Shown: positions 1-9,006 of the stretch, piece by piece
Layout of the letters: each line of letters begins with the position of its first letter
Position numbering within the stretch: the stretch's first letter is position 1
Assembly: GCA_963800415.1 (NCBI GenBank)
Contig: CAWDBS010000044.1
Span: forward strand, 147,888-211,887
Direction of reading: 5' to 3'
DNA: 64,000 bases
Source of the DNA: Palsa-504 sp963800415
GTDB taxonomy: Bacteria; Actinomycetota; Actinomycetes; Streptosporangiales; Streptosporangiaceae
Notes under the pieces: generated by a model
Seen by the model: the letters and a program-made list of their open reading frames with translations, nothing else
The model's database searches: none
What the model was told of the DNA's origin: nothing
Program-made: the position numbers and the translations under genes

Positions 1-2
1 TG

Positions 3-452
3 CTCAGCACCACCAAGCCCGGCGCGCGCATCCACGTGTTCGGCTACAGCTCGGACCTGGAGCGGGCCGACATCTTGTACACCTCCCTGCTGCTGCAGAT
101 GGCGCGGGGCCTGACCGCCGCCGTGGTCCCGCCCGGGGTCCGCAGCGTCCGGGCCTGGCGGCGGAGCTGGCTGCTCGGCTTCGTCACGGCCGTCATCGCC
201 CGGGTCAGGGCGGCCGAGGACCGGGCGGCCGCGAGCGCGGAGGGCGAGACGCAAGCCGGGCCGAGCACCGCCCTGGTCCTGGCCGACCGGGCCGTAGTCA
301 TCCGCAAGCAGCTGGAGCAGGCGTACCCGGTGACGCGCCGGACTCGCATCACCTACAGCGGCCGGGGTTACAGCACCGGCTACTCCGAGGGTCAGCGAGC
401 CGACATCGGCAACGCCCGGCTGAAGTCAGCCCGGGCCATCAGCCGCGCCTGA
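3..452 (+). CDS. DUF2786-like protein, C-terminal part (5' end outside window)
   Basis: The frame is open from base 3 to the stop at 450-452, so this is the last ~149 residues of a gene that begins before the window. The text around residues 10-55 (FGYSSDLERADILYTSLLLQM, then an Arg/Trp-rich stretch with SWLLGFVTAVIARVRAAE) resembles the C-terminal half of actinobacterial DUF2786 proteins, whose biochemical role is unknown. The tail (GYSTGYSEGQRADIGNARL) is Gly/Tyr/Arg-rich. Its 3' end overlaps the convergent rsmB gene by 27 bases. The family assignment rests on my recognition of the pattern and is moderate; the reading frame itself is clear from codon use. Confidence 0.6.
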   Translation, partial: LSTTKPGARIHVFGYSSDLERADILYTSLLLQMARGLTAAVVPPGVRSVRAWRRSWLLGFVTAVIARVRAAEDRAAASAEGETQAGPSTALVLADRAVVIRKQLEQAYPVTRRTRITYSGRGYSTGYSEGQRADIGNARLKSARAISRA

Positions 453-1850
453 GTCTCGCCGCAGCAGGGCGATGAAGATCGCGTCCGTACCGTGACGGTG
501 CGGCCAGAACTGGGCGAACCTCGAGTTCGCCGAGGTTCCCGGCCCGGGACTGCGCAGCGCGGGGACTTCGGCGAGGACGGCGGGCGCGTCGAGGATCGTG
601 ACGTCCTCGCGGCTCCGCACCACGGCGGTGACGACATCACGGGTCTCGGCCAGGTGCGGGGAGCAGGTCACGTAGGCCACCACGCCGCCGGGCCGGGCCG
701 AATCGATGGCCGCGTGCAGCAGCTCGCGCTGCAGGACGGCGAGCTCGGTCACGTCGGCGGGGGCCTTGCGCCACCTGGCTTCGGGGCGGCGGCGCAGGGA
801 TCCTAGGCCGGAGCAGGGCACATCGGCCAGCACGCGGTCGAACGTGCCCGGTGGCCATGGCATCTGGCGCCCGTCGGCGGCGATGACGCCGTGGTTATCG
901 CCGGCGGCGCGGCGCAGGGCGTCCAGCACGCGCCGGGCCCGGTGCGGGTGGATGTCCGAGGCGACCAGGCGCGCGCCGCGGGCGGCGGCGAGACCGCCGA
1001 GCAGCCGGGCCTTGCCGCCGGGCCCCGCGCACAGGTCAAGCCAGAGCTGGTCCTCGCCGGTTACGCCGATCCGGGTCAGGGCGAGCGCGGCCAGCTGGCT
1101 GGCCTCGTCCTGGACGGCCGCCCGACCGCTGGCAACCAGGGGCGCCGGGTCACCGCCGGCCAGCCGGAAGCCGTACGGCGACCAGCGGGTCCGCTCGCCC
1201 TCTGGCAGCGGGATGGCCGCGTCCGGGTACGGCGGATCGGCGGGGCTGAGGGCGAGGACCACCTCGGGCCGGACGTTGCCGGCGGCGAGGGCGTCCTCGG
1301 TCTCGGCGGCGCTGGCGGGGCCGAGCGCGTCGCGGAACGCGTCGACGATCCAGCGCGGGTAGCTGTGCCGGACGGCCAGGTAGCCGGACGGATCCTGGGA
1401 CCGGTCCGGGACGACGATCTGGACCCAGGCGTCCAGGTCCCGGGTGGCTACCCGGCGCAGTACGGCGTTGACGAAGCCCGACGGCCGGGGGCCGCAGACG
1501 TCCTTGGCCAGGTCGACGGAGGTCGCCACGGCGGCGTGCGGCCCGACCCGGGTGGCCAGCAGCTGGTGCACGCCGAGCCTGAGCACGTCGCGTACCGGCG
1601 GGTCGAGCTCGTCCCGGTCGCTGCACGCGGCCAGGATGGCGTCGTAGGTGCCGCGGCCGCGCAGCGTGCCGTAGGTCAGTTCGGTGGCGAAGGCCGCGTC
1701 GCGACCGGTCAGGCCGCGCTCGCCGAGCAGGGCGGGGAGGAGCAGGTTGGCGTAGGCGTCGCGGTCCGCCACCGCGCGCACGACGTCGTAGGCGGCGCGC
1801 CGGGCCGGATCAGTGCGCAGGCGCTTCGAGCGCCGCGTGTTCCCTGGCAT
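426..1850 (-). CDS. rsmB: 16S rRNA (cytosine(967)-C5)-methyltransferase RsmB
   Basis: 474 aa. It transfers a methyl group from SAM to C5 of C967 in 16S rRNA. An N-terminal NusB-like RNA-binding domain (about residues 15-135) precedes a Rossmann methyltransferase domain. The SAM-binding loop DLCAGPGGKA is at 272-281. Motif IV, DVPCSGLGSLRRRPEARW (343-360), contains the release cysteine. The nucleophilic cysteine lies in VTCSPHLAET (394-403). The ATG start is one base past the fmt stop, so the two genes are probably translationally coupled. This is the last gene of the long minus-strand run and it overlaps the convergent DUF2786 gene. All motifs are intact. Confidence 0.95.
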   Translation of the reverse strand: MPGNTRRSKRLRTDPARRAAYDVVRAVADRDAYANLLLPALLGERGLTGRDAAFATELTYGTLRGRGTYDAILAACSDRDELDPPVRDVLRLGVHQLLATRVGPHAAVATSVDLAKDVCGPRPSGFVNAVLRRVATRDLDAWVQIVVPDRSQDPSGYLAVRHSYPRWIVDAFRDALGPASAAETEDALAAGNVRPEVVLALSPADPPYPDAAIPLPEGERTRWSPYGFRLAGGDPAPLVASGRAAVQDEASQLAALALTRIGVTGEDQLWLDLCAGPGGKARLLGGLAAARGARLVASDIHPHRARRVLDALRRAAGDNHGVIAADGRQMPWPPGTFDRVLADVPCSGLGSLRRRPEARWRKAPADVTELAVLQRELLHAAIDSARPGGVVAYVTCSPHLAETRDVVTAVVRSREDVTILDAPAVLAEVPALRSPGPGTSANSRFAQFWPHRHGTDAIFIALLRRDSGAADGPG

Positions 1851-1851
1851 T

Positions 1852-2790
1852 TCAGCCGAACCGCACGGGACCGCCGGAGCGCAGGCCGCGGGCCCAGTCC
1901 TGGGCGGTCATGCGGCGCTTGCCCGGGGCCTGGACGTCGCCCAGGCGCACCGGGCGTGAGCCGGTGCCGGCGAACACCGCGTGACGGCCGGCCAGCAGCT
2001 CGCCGGGCGCGAGGTCCGGCGAGCCCGTGGCGTCCGGGGCATCCGGGGACACCGGGCCGAGCTTGAGGCGGGTCCCGTCGAACTCGGTCCAGGCGCCGGG
2101 GTCCGGGGTGCACGCGCGAATCTGCCGGTCCACCACATGCGCGGGCAGCTTCCAGTCTACGTGCGCGTCGGCCGGGGTGATCTTCGGAGCGAAGCTGACG
2201 CCCTCGGCTGGCTGCGGGACGGCCTGGACCGTGCCGTCCTCGATCCCGTCCAGCGTCGCGACCAGCAGTTCCGCCCCCGCGTGCGAGAGCCGGCCGAGCA
2301 GCGTGCCGGTCGTGTCGTCGGGCCGCACCGGCTCGGTCAGCACCCCGTACACCGGGCCCGCGTCCAGCTCCTTGACGATTCCGAACGTGCTGGCGCCGGT
2401 CACGTCGTCGCCGTGCAGGATGGCGTGCTGGACCGGCGCGGCGCCGCGCCAGGCCGGCAGGATGGAGAAGTGCAGGTTGACCCAGCCGCGCGGCGGGATA
2501 TCCAGGGCGGCCTGCGGCAGCAGCGCCCCGTACGCGGCCACCGGACAGCAGTCCGGGCCGATCTCGCGCAGCCGGCCGAGGAACTGCGGGTCGCGCGCCC
2601 GGGCCGGGGTGAGCACCTCGAGCCCGGCCGCCGCGGCGCGCCGGGCCACCGGGCTGGCCGCGACCTTGCGGCCGCGGCCGGCCTGGGCGTCGGGCCGGGT
2701 CACCACCGCGGCGACCTCGTGCCGGGACGCCAGCAGCGCGTCAAGTGCCGGTACCGCTGTCTGCGGCGTACCCGCGAAAACCAGGCGCAT
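1852..2790 (-). CDS. fmt: Methionyl-tRNA formyltransferase
   Basis: 312 aa, the usual length. It formylates initiator Met-tRNA with 10-formyl-tetrahydrofolate. The N-terminal catalytic domain has the family signature NLHFSILPAWRGAAPVQ (105-121) supplying Asn105 and His107, and DAGPVY supplies Asp143; together these are the catalytic Asn-His-Asp set. The C-terminal OB-fold-like tRNA-binding domain follows residue ~205. It lies between def and rsmB, so the formylation and deformylation enzymes sit side by side as in many bacteria. The spacing is 36 bases after def and 1 base before rsmB. No strong Shine-Dalgarno sequence precedes the ATG, which may rely on coupling. Confidence 0.96.
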   Translation of the reverse strand: MRLVFAGTPQTAVPALDALLASRHEVAAVVTRPDAQAGRGRKVAASPVARRAAAAGLEVLTPARARDPQFLGRLREIGPDCCPVAAYGALLPQAALDIPPRGWVNLHFSILPAWRGAAPVQHAILHGDDVTGASTFGIVKELDAGPVYGVLTEPVRPDDTTGTLLGRLSHAGAELLVATLDGIEDGTVQAVPQPAEGVSFAPKITPADAHVDWKLPAHVVDRQIRACTPDPGAWTEFDGTRLKLGPVSPDAPDATGSPDLAPGELLAGRHAVFAGTGSRPVRLGDVQAPGKRRMTAQDWARGLRSGGPVRFG

Positions 2791-2826
2791 CAGAGGCCAC
2801 AGGCCAGCAGGCGGTAGAGCCTCATC

Positions 2827-3375
2827 TCAGAAGGCCCGGCCCAGGGTCTCGTGCGGGGACACGCGCACCCGCGGGACCGGGTCGCCCCACCACTCGGCCT
2901 CGCGGATCGCCTTCATGGCCGCCTTGCGCTGGGCGGGGTCCATCCGGTCGATGAACAAGACGCCGTCCAGATGGTCGGTCTCGTGCTGGATGCAGCGGGC
3001 CAGCAGCTGGGTGCCCTCGATGGTTACCGGGTCCCCGTACATGTTGAACCCCTTGGCCACCACGCCCCAGGCCCGCGGGACCGGGTAGACCAGGCCAGGG
3101 AAGGACAGGCAGCCTTCGTCGTCCTCTTCCTGCTCCTTGGACAGGTCGAGCGAGGGGTTGATCAGGTGCCCGGGCTCGTTGTCGTCCACGTGGTAGGTGA
3201 AGACCCGCAGGCCGACCCCGATCTGCGGGGCGGCGAGGCCCGCCCCAGGCGCGTCCAGCATGGTGTCGGTGAGGTCCTTGACCAGCCTGCGCAGCTCGGC
3301 GTCGAAGTCGCGGACCGGCTCGGCCGGCGTACGCAGCACGGGATCACCGAAAAGACGGATCGGCTTGACACTCAC
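2827..3375 (-). CDS. def: Peptide deformylase
   Basis: 182 aa. It removes the N-formyl group from nascent peptides in the cytoplasm and is a metalloenzyme. All three family motifs are present: GAGLAAPQIG (44-53), EGCLSFP with metal ligand Cys89, and QHETDHLDG (130-138) with ligands His131 and His135 and catalytic Glu132. The start is GTG, with a strong AGGAGG seven bases upstream. The acidic insertion SKEQEEDDEG just before the cysteine motif is typical of actinobacterial deformylases. It lies between priA and fmt in the same transcription direction. Confidence 0.96.
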   Translation of the reverse strand: MSVKPIRLFGDPVLRTPAEPVRDFDAELRRLVKDLTDTMLDAPGAGLAAPQIGVGLRVFTYHVDDNEPGHLINPSLDLSKEQEEDDEGCLSFPGLVYPVPRAWGVVAKGFNMYGDPVTIEGTQLLARCIQHETDHLDGVLFIDRMDPAQRKAAMKAIREAEWWGDPVPRVRVSPHETLGRAF

Positions 3376-3443
3376 GAAACCCTCCTGTGCACCTCACGAC
3401 GGCCGCCTGTTCGACGTGGCGCCGCCGATCCTCAGTCTATCCA

Positions 3444-5435
3444 TCAGGCCACCTCGGCCGGGTCGAGCTGGACCCGGACGGCGCCGCCGCCCTTGCGCGC
3501 GCTGCGGGTGGCCTGGGCCGCGTGCAGGGCCCGGGCGAGCGCCAGGCCGTCTCCCCGGGAGATCCTGATCAGCGCCCGTTCCTGGGTCTCGGCCAGGTCC
3601 GGCCTGCCCGGCGTGGTCTGCACCACCACCGGGCCGAGCACCTCGGCCCGGGCGGGCAGCCCGGCCGCGCCAACGAAGTCCGCGACCGCCTCGGGCGTCC
3701 CGGTGACCGAGGCCATCCGCACCGCGGGCGGGAACGCCAGTTCGGTGCGTTCCGCCAGCTCCCGTTCGGAGAACGTGACCGGATCCCAGCGGATCAGCGC
3801 CTGCACCGCGGGCAGCGTGGCCTCGGCCAGCACCACCACCGGGCCGGCCGGGCGGACCAGGGCGGCCGCGTTCAGCCAGCGGCGCAGCGCCTCCTCGGCG
3901 GCGCGCAGGCTGGGCCGGCCGAGCAGCGCCCAGCCGTCCAGGAGCAGCGCGGCGGCGTACCCTCCCGGCGCCACCGGCTCGGCTCCGGGGGTGGCAATGA
4001 CCAGCGCGGGTTCGGCGGGCACGGCGGCGAGCACGTGCTGGCCGCCCGAGGTGCGGACCGGCACGCCGGGGAAGGCCCGGCCCAGTTCCTCCGCGGTGCG
4101 CGCCGCGCCGGTGACCAGCGCGCGCAGCTGCCCCGAACCGCAGCGGGCGCAGGTCCAGTCCGCCGCCAGCGCCCCGCACCACCGGCAGCCGGGTATCTCG
4201 TGCGAGCCGCCGATCTCCAGTGGCCCGCCGCAGGTGGCACACCTGGCCTGGGCGCGGCAGCGGCCGCAGGCGATGGCGGCCAGGTAACCGCGCCGCGGCA
4301 CCTGGACCAGGACGGGGCCTTCAGCGAGCCCTCCGCGCGCCGCGCGCAGGGCCAGGCTGGGCAGGCGGGCGGTCATCGCGGCGGCGTCCCTGGCCAGTTC
4401 GGCCTCGTCGGGCGCGGCCCTGACCCGGGGCGCCACCTGCCGGAGCGCCTCCGGGCGGCCGGCCAGCGGCCGGGCCCAGCCGCCCGCGACTAGCTGGCTG
4501 AGCTCGGCCGTGCGGGCGAAGCCGCCGATGAGCGCGGCCGCGCCGGCCCGGTGGGCGCGCAGGGCGAGCACCTCGCGGGCGTTCGGGTACGGCGCGCGCA
4601 ACTCGGCGTGCAGGTCGTCGCCGTCGTCCCAGAGCACCACCAGGCCGAGCTCGGCGACCGGGGCGAACATCGCGGCCCGGGTGCCCGCCACCACCTGGAC
4701 CAGCCCCCGGCGCACGGCCAGCCAGCGGCGGTAGCGCTCGGCCGGGCCAAGGTCCGCGGTGAGGCAGACGTGGGCAAAGCCGGGCTGGGCCACCTCGGTC
4801 AGGGCCGCGTCGACGCGGTCCAGGTCGCGGGCGTCCGGCACGACGATGACCGCACCGCGGCCCGCGGCGGCCGTGGTGGCGGCCGCGATCGCGATCTCGG
4901 CTGGCCATTGCGGGCCGGGAAGCGCCGACCAGGCGCCCCGGACCGGGCGGCCCTCCGCCAGGCCGGCCAGGAACGCCGCCCCGGCGGGATAGCGGGTCCA
5001 CGAGCCTGGCTCGGGCCGTTTCGGCACCGGGTCGCGCGGGGTTCCGGCCGGCGGGGCGTCCCGTTCCGCGGTGGCGTGCCGCGGCGGGATCGCCAGCCGG
5101 AGCACGTCGGCCAGCGTGCCCGCGTACCGGTCCGCCACCGCCCGGGCCAGGTCGAAGATCTCGGGCGTGAGCACGGGCTCCGGCGAGGTCACCCGCTCCA
5201 GCCGGGCCAGTTTGCCCTGGTGCTCGCTGGTCTCGATGCGTTCCAGCAGGTAGCCGTCGACCAGCTGGCCGGCGAACCGGACCCGGACCCGGCAGCCCGG
5301 CACGGCCGCGTGGTCCAGGCGGGCCGGGACGAGGTAATCGAAGGGACGGTCGAGATGGGCCAAGGAGATGTCCACCGCGACCCGGGCGACGGGCAGCCGC
5401 TCGCTCACCGCCTGGTCCTTCGGTCCCTTCGCCAC
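3444..5435 (-). CDS. priA: PriA-like primosomal protein lacking helicase ATPase motifs
   Basis: 663 aa. PriA restarts stalled replication forks. The N-terminal DNA-binding domain (VARVAVDISLAHLDRPFDYLVP) and the Cys-rich zinc-binding block are present; the block is a series of CxxC pairs at about residues 388-435, with ACGRC, CATC, CRWC and CARC. The Walker A segment normally reading GVTGSGKT is replaced by SALPGPQWPAE, and the DEAH-type box is WDDGDD. Actinobacterial PriA proteins are known to lack detectable helicase motifs, so this is probably a fork-binding scaffold rather than an active helicase. The gene sits between metK and def. The start is GTG, chosen because upstream sequence contains no family similarity. 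Confidence 0.92.
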   Translation of the reverse strand: MAKGPKDQAVSERLPVARVAVDISLAHLDRPFDYLVPARLDHAAVPGCRVRVRFAGQLVDGYLLERIETSEHQGKLARLERVTSPEPVLTPEIFDLARAVADRYAGTLADVLRLAIPPRHATAERDAPPAGTPRDPVPKRPEPGSWTRYPAGAAFLAGLAEGRPVRGAWSALPGPQWPAEIAIAAATTAAAGRGAVIVVPDARDLDRVDAALTEVAQPGFAHVCLTADLGPAERYRRWLAVRRGLVQVVAGTRAAMFAPVAELGLVVLWDDGDDLHAELRAPYPNAREVLALRAHRAGAAALIGGFARTAELSQLVAGGWARPLAGRPEALRQVAPRVRAAPDEAELARDAAAMTARLPSLALRAARGGLAEGPVLVQVPRRGYLAAIACGRCRAQARCATCGGPLEIGGSHEIPGCRWCGALAADWTCARCGSGQLRALVTGAARTAEELGRAFPGVPVRTSGGQHVLAAVPAEPALVIATPGAEPVAPGGYAAALLLDGWALLGRPSLRAAEEALRRWLNAAALVRPAGPVVVLAEATLPAVQALIRWDPVTFSERELAERTELAFPPAVRMASVTGTPEAVADFVGAAGLPARAEVLGPVVVQTTPGRPDLAETQERALIRISRGDGLALARALHAAQATRSARKGGGAVRVQLDPAEVA

Positions 5436-5557
5436 CGTTCCGTCCTACCAGAGCCGGCCCGGAGGTTGCGCCAGCGCCACTGCTGGTCAGTGATCCCGGC
5501 AGCCTCGCCGATATCGCTACCGTGGATGCTCCGGCGGCGGAAGTGGCCGCTATAGGA

Positions 5558-6751
5558 TCACAGGCCGGCCGCGTCGCGGAGCTGGTCCGCGCGGTCGGTG
5601 CGCTCCCAGGAGAAATCGGGCTCGGTGCGGCCGAAGTGGCCGTACGCGGCGGTCTGCGCGTAGATGGGCCGCAGCAGGTCCAGCGCGTAGATGATGGCCC
5701 GCGGCCGGAGGTCGAAGACCTGCATCACGGCGTCCTGGATCCGCTCCACCGGCACCTTCTCGGTCCCGAAGCACTCGACGAACAGCCCGACCGGCATCGC
5801 CTTGCCGATCGCGTAGGCCACCTGGGCCTCGCACCGGTCGGCCAGGCCCGCGGCCACCACGTTCTTGGCCACCCAGCGCATGGCGTAGGCGGCGCTGCGG
5901 TCCACCTTGGACGGGTCCTTGCCCGAGAAGGCCCCTCCCCCGTGCCGGGCCATGCCGCCGTAGGTGTCGATGATGATCTTGCGCCCGGTCAGCCCGGCGT
6001 CCCCCATCGGCCCGCCGATCTCGAACCGGCCGGTCGGGTTGACCAGCAGCCGGAAACCCTCGCATTCGATGCCCGCGTCGGCCAGGACCGGCTCGACCAC
6101 GTAGTCCTTGATGTCCGGGGCGAGCAGCTCCTTGAGGTTAATGTCGGGCGCGTGCTGGGTCGAGACCACCACGGTGTCCAGCCGTGCCGGGGTGTCCCCC
6201 ACGTACTCGATCGTCACCTGGGTCTTGCCGTCCGGGCGCAGGTAGGGCACGGTGCCCGCGCGGCGCACCTCGGACAGCTGGCGGGCCAGCCGGTGCGCCA
6301 GCATGATCGGCAGCGGCATCAGCTCGGGGGTGTCGCGGCACGCGTAGCCAAACATCAGACCCTGGTCACCCGCGCCCTGCCGGTCTAGCTCGTCGGTGCC
6401 CTCGCCCTCGCGGTACTCGAACGCGTCGTTGACGCCCTGCGCGATGTCCGGCGACTGGGAGCCGATGGAGACCGACACGCCGCACGACGCCCCGTCGTAG
6501 CCCTTGGCCGAGGAGTCGTAGCCGATCTCGAGGATCTTGTCCCTGATGATGCCGGGGATATCGACGTAGGTCTGCGTGCTGACCTCGCCGGCCACGTGTA
6601 CCTGCCCGGTCGTGATCAGGGTCTCCACCGCCACGCGGCTGCCCTGATCGTCCTTGATCATGGCGTCCAGGATGGCGTCACTGATCTGGTCGGCCATCTT
6701 ATCCGGATGACCCTCCGTAACCGACTCAGAGGTAAACAGGCGACGCGCCAC
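5558..6751 (-). CDS. metK: S-adenosylmethionine synthetase
   Basis: 397 aa, normal length. It makes SAM from methionine and ATP. The N-terminus RLFTSESVTEGHPDKMADQI carries the GHPDK methionine/ATP-binding motif. GYACRDTPELMPLPIMLAHRL and the P-loop-like GGGAFSGKDPSKVDRSAAY are both intact. The start is GTG (6749-6751) preceded by GAGGAG. It is 44 bases downstream of coaBC with no obvious SAM riboswitch in the gap. SAM made here is used by RsmB at the end of the same gene run. Confidence 0.97.
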   Translation of the reverse strand: MARRLFTSESVTEGHPDKMADQISDAILDAMIKDDQGSRVAVETLITTGQVHVAGEVSTQTYVDIPGIIRDKILEIGYDSSAKGYDGASCGVSVSIGSQSPDIAQGVNDAFEYREGEGTDELDRQGAGDQGLMFGYACRDTPELMPLPIMLAHRLARQLSEVRRAGTVPYLRPDGKTQVTIEYVGDTPARLDTVVVSTQHAPDINLKELLAPDIKDYVVEPVLADAGIECEGFRLLVNPTGRFEIGGPMGDAGLTGRKIIIDTYGGMARHGGGAFSGKDPSKVDRSAAYAMRWVAKNVVAAGLADRCEAQVAYAIGKAMPVGLFVECFGTEKVPVERIQDAVMQVFDLRPRAIIYALDLLRPIYAQTAAYGHFGRTEPDFSWERTDRADQLRDAAGL

Positions 6752-6795
6752 GGTATTTCTCCTCGTTCAGGGGACTGCGGTGAGTTTATCCGGAC

Positions 6796-8079
6796 TTACC
6801 TCGCGGCGCGTTGGTGTCGGCTCAGCCGCGCGGCTACCAGATCCCACACCATCTCGGCCAGGGCTTCCTTTGGTCCTCGCGGGATCGGGGTGACCGTCCC
6901 GTCGGCGCCGTAGACAACAGCCTCGTTGTCCGGCGTCCCGAACCCGAGCCCGTTTCCCACCGGATTGACGACTAGCAGGTCACAGCCCTTCCGGGCCAGC
7001 TTAGCCCGAGCGCCTTCCGGGGCGGTATCGGTCTCCGCAGCGAACCCGACGAGGACCTGAGGAAGAGTAGCAGAGGACACGAGCCCGGTCCGTTCGGGAT
7101 CATTATCCTGGGGGGGCCCGCTGGGGGCCTGACCGCGCCGTGCGGCGGCCAGCCCGGCCAGGATGTCCGGGTTCTCGGTCAGCCGCAGCGGTTCCGGCGG
7201 CTGCCCGTCCTTCTTGATCTTCGCCATACTGCGCTCTGCCGGGCGGTAGTCCGCCACCGCGGCGGCCATCACCACCGCGTCAGCGGCGACCGCGGCGGTC
7301 AGCACCGCGTCGTGCATCTCGCGCGCCGAGACCACCCGGGTGACCTTGACGCCGGCCGGATCGGGCAGCGCGACGTTGGCCGCGACCAGGATCACCTCGG
7401 CGCCGCGCGCCGCCGCCGTGCGGGCCAGTGCGTATCCCTGCGTCCCGGTGGACCAGTTGCCGATGAACCGCACCGGGTCGATCTCCTCCCGGGTGCCGCC
7501 CGCGGACACCACCACGCGGCGGCCGGCCAGGTCCGCGCCGAGGGCGCCGCGGGCTAGCAGCCGGGCCGCGACCGCGAAGATCTCGGCCGGCTCGGGCAGC
7601 CGTCCGGCGCCGCTGTCCTGGCCGGTCAGGCGGCCGACCGCGGGTTCGAGGACGGTGGCGCCGCGGCGGCGCAGCAGCGCCACGTTGGCCTGGGTGGCGG
7701 GATGCTCCCACATCTCGGTGTGCATGGCCGGCGCGTACAGCACCGGGCACCGGGCGGTGAGCAGGGTAGCGGTCAGCAGGTCTCCGGCCATCCCCGCGGC
7801 GGCCCGGGCCATCAGGTCGGCGGTCGCGGGCGCCACCAGGACGAGGTCGGCCGACTGCCCGAGCCGGACGTGCGGCACCTCGGACACGCCGGTCCAGGCG
7901 TCGGTGGTCACCGGCTGGCCGGACAGCGCGGCCCAGGTGGCCTCGCCGACGAAACGGAGTGCGTCAGGGGTCGGCACGACCCGGACGTGATGACCGGATT
8001 CGGTGAGCAGCCTCAGCAGCTCACACGATTTGTACGCCGCGATGCCGGCGCCGACGCCGAGAACGACGCGTGCCGGCAT
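6796..8079 (-). CDS. coaBC: Bifunctional phosphopantothenoylcysteine decarboxylase / phosphopantothenate-cysteine ligase
   Basis: 427 aa. The N-terminal flavoprotein CoaC domain (1-180) decarboxylates phosphopantothenoylcysteine. It shows the catalytic His70 in EVPHVRL and the substrate motif PAMHTEMW, the actinobacterial form of PAMNxxMW. The C-terminal CoaB ligase starts near GGTREEIDPVRFIGNWSTG and keeps the lysine motif AKIKKDG. Between those, after NPDILAGLAAARRG, there is a Pro/Gln/Asp-rich insert of about 25 residues (around SGPPQDNDPERTG) not usual in CoaB; its DNA contains a G-run and a CGTTCGGGAT motif. Coenzyme A pathway, cytoplasm. It follows rpoZ by 25 bases, as in other actinomycetes. 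Confidence 0.95.
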   Translation of the reverse strand: MPARVVLGVGAGIAAYKSCELLRLLTESGHHVRVVPTPDALRFVGEATWAALSGQPVTTDAWTGVSEVPHVRLGQSADLVLVAPATADLMARAAAGMAGDLLTATLLTARCPVLYAPAMHTEMWEHPATQANVALLRRRGATVLEPAVGRLTGQDSGAGRLPEPAEIFAVAARLLARGALGADLAGRRVVVSAGGTREEIDPVRFIGNWSTGTQGYALARTAAARGAEVILVAANVALPDPAGVKVTRVVSAREMHDAVLTAAVAADAVVMAAAVADYRPAERSMAKIKKDGQPPEPLRLTENPDILAGLAAARRGQAPSGPPQDNDPERTGLVSSATLPQVLVGFAAETDTAPEGARAKLARKGCDLLVVNPVGNGLGFGTPDNEAVVYGADGTVTPIPRGPKEALAEMVWDLVAARLSRHQRAAR

Positions 8080-8104
8080 GGACCCGCACCCCCTGGTCCC
8101 CTGG

Positions 8105-8374
8105 TCAGCCCTCGATGGCCTCGACGTTCAGCATCCGCTCCTTGATCTCACGGAGCGCGATGGACAGCGGCTTCTCCTGGCTGCGCGTCTCCACCAGCGG
8201 CCCGACGTACTCGAGCAGGCCCTCACCGAGCTGCGAGTAATAGGCGTTGATCTGCCGGGCGCGCTTCGCGGCCATGATCACCAGCCGGTACTTGCTGTCC
8301 ACGACGTCAAGAAGCTCGTCGATCGGCGGGTTGATGATCCCGTCGGCGACTTGGTGGGCCTGAGTCCCTGCCAC
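8105..8374 (-). CDS. rpoZ: RNA polymerase omega subunit
   Basis: 89 aa from the chosen GTG at 8372-8374. Omega binds the C-terminal part of the beta' subunit and helps assemble RNA polymerase. The core reads IINPPIDELLDVVDSKYRLVIMAAKRARQINAYY, the classical omega signature, followed by an acidic C-terminus. A longer in-frame start at 8425 exists but would overlap gmk and add unconserved residues. The GTG start has a good GGAAGG site six bases upstream, so the shorter form is preferred. It sits between gmk and coaBC, the standard actinobacterial order. Confidence 0.93.
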   Translation of the reverse strand: MAGTQAHQVADGIINPPIDELLDVVDSKYRLVIMAAKRARQINAYYSQLGEGLLEYVGPLVETRSQEKPLSIALREIKERMLNVEAIEG

Positions 8375-8391
8375 GTTCTGCCTTCCGTAGG

Positions 8392-9006
8392 TCACTGCTC
8401 CATCAAGGCTACCAGCTGGCGGCACACGTCCTTGACGGATGTGTTCACCAGCGTGACCTCGAACTCCTCGGCCGCCGCGAGCTCTTCCCCGGCGGCCGCC
8501 AGCCTGCGCTGGAGCACGTCGGCCGACTCGGTGCCGCGGCCGGTGAGCCTGCGCACCAGCTCGTCCCAGGACGGCGGGGCCAGGAACACCAGCCGGGCGT
8601 CCGGCACCGCGCGCCTGACTTGCCGCGCCCCGGCTACGTCGATCTCGAGCAGGCAGGGCACCCCCGCCTCGAGCTTGGCGTCAAGCGGATCACGCGGCGT
8701 ACCGTACCGGTTGCCAGCGAACCGCGCCCACTCAAGCAACGCCCCGCTGGCGACCAGCCGGTCAAACTCTTTGTCATCGACAAAGTGATATTCGCGCCCG
8801 TCTACTTCCCCGGGGCGCGGGCGGCGTGTCGTGGCCGACACGGAAATCCAGATCTGAGGACAAGTCCTGTTGAGTTCGGCGACGACCGTGCTCTTCCCGA
8901 CCCCAGAGGGCCCGGAGAGCACGGTCAGCCGCGAATGCACCGGGGTCGCAACCGCGGCACTGCCAGGACTCTGTTCCCGTCTGCCGCGCGGTTCAGATAT
9001 CGGCAC
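8392..9006 (-). CDS. gmk: Guanylate kinase
   Basis: About 204 aa from the GTG at 9004-9006. It phosphorylates GMP to GDP. The P-loop LSGPSGVGKST and the GMP-binding text SATTRRPRPGEVDGREYHFV are intact, followed by GALLEWARFAGNRYGT and the lid segment RLTGRGTES. The frame is open further upstream to 9117, but that would bury most of mihF, so the true start must be near the mihF stop. The GTG at 9006 overlaps mihF by 14 bases; another GTG at 8940 would start right at HSRLTVLSG. The start is therefore uncertain while the identity is not. Confidence 0.94.
   Translation of the reverse strand: MPISEPRGRREQSPGSAAVATPVHSRLTVLSGPSGVGKSTVVAELNRTCPQIWISVSATTRRPRPGEVDGREYHFVDDKEFDRLVASGALLEWARFAGNRYGTPRDPLDAKLEAGVPCLLEIDVAGARQVRRAVPDARLVFLAPPSWDELVRRLTGRGTESADVLQRRLAAAGEELAAAEEFEVTLVNTSVKDVCRQLVALMEQ

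Noticed and set aside
6752..6795. SAM riboswitch before metK
   Set aside because: The gap to coaBC is only 44 bases, too short for any known SAM riboswitch.
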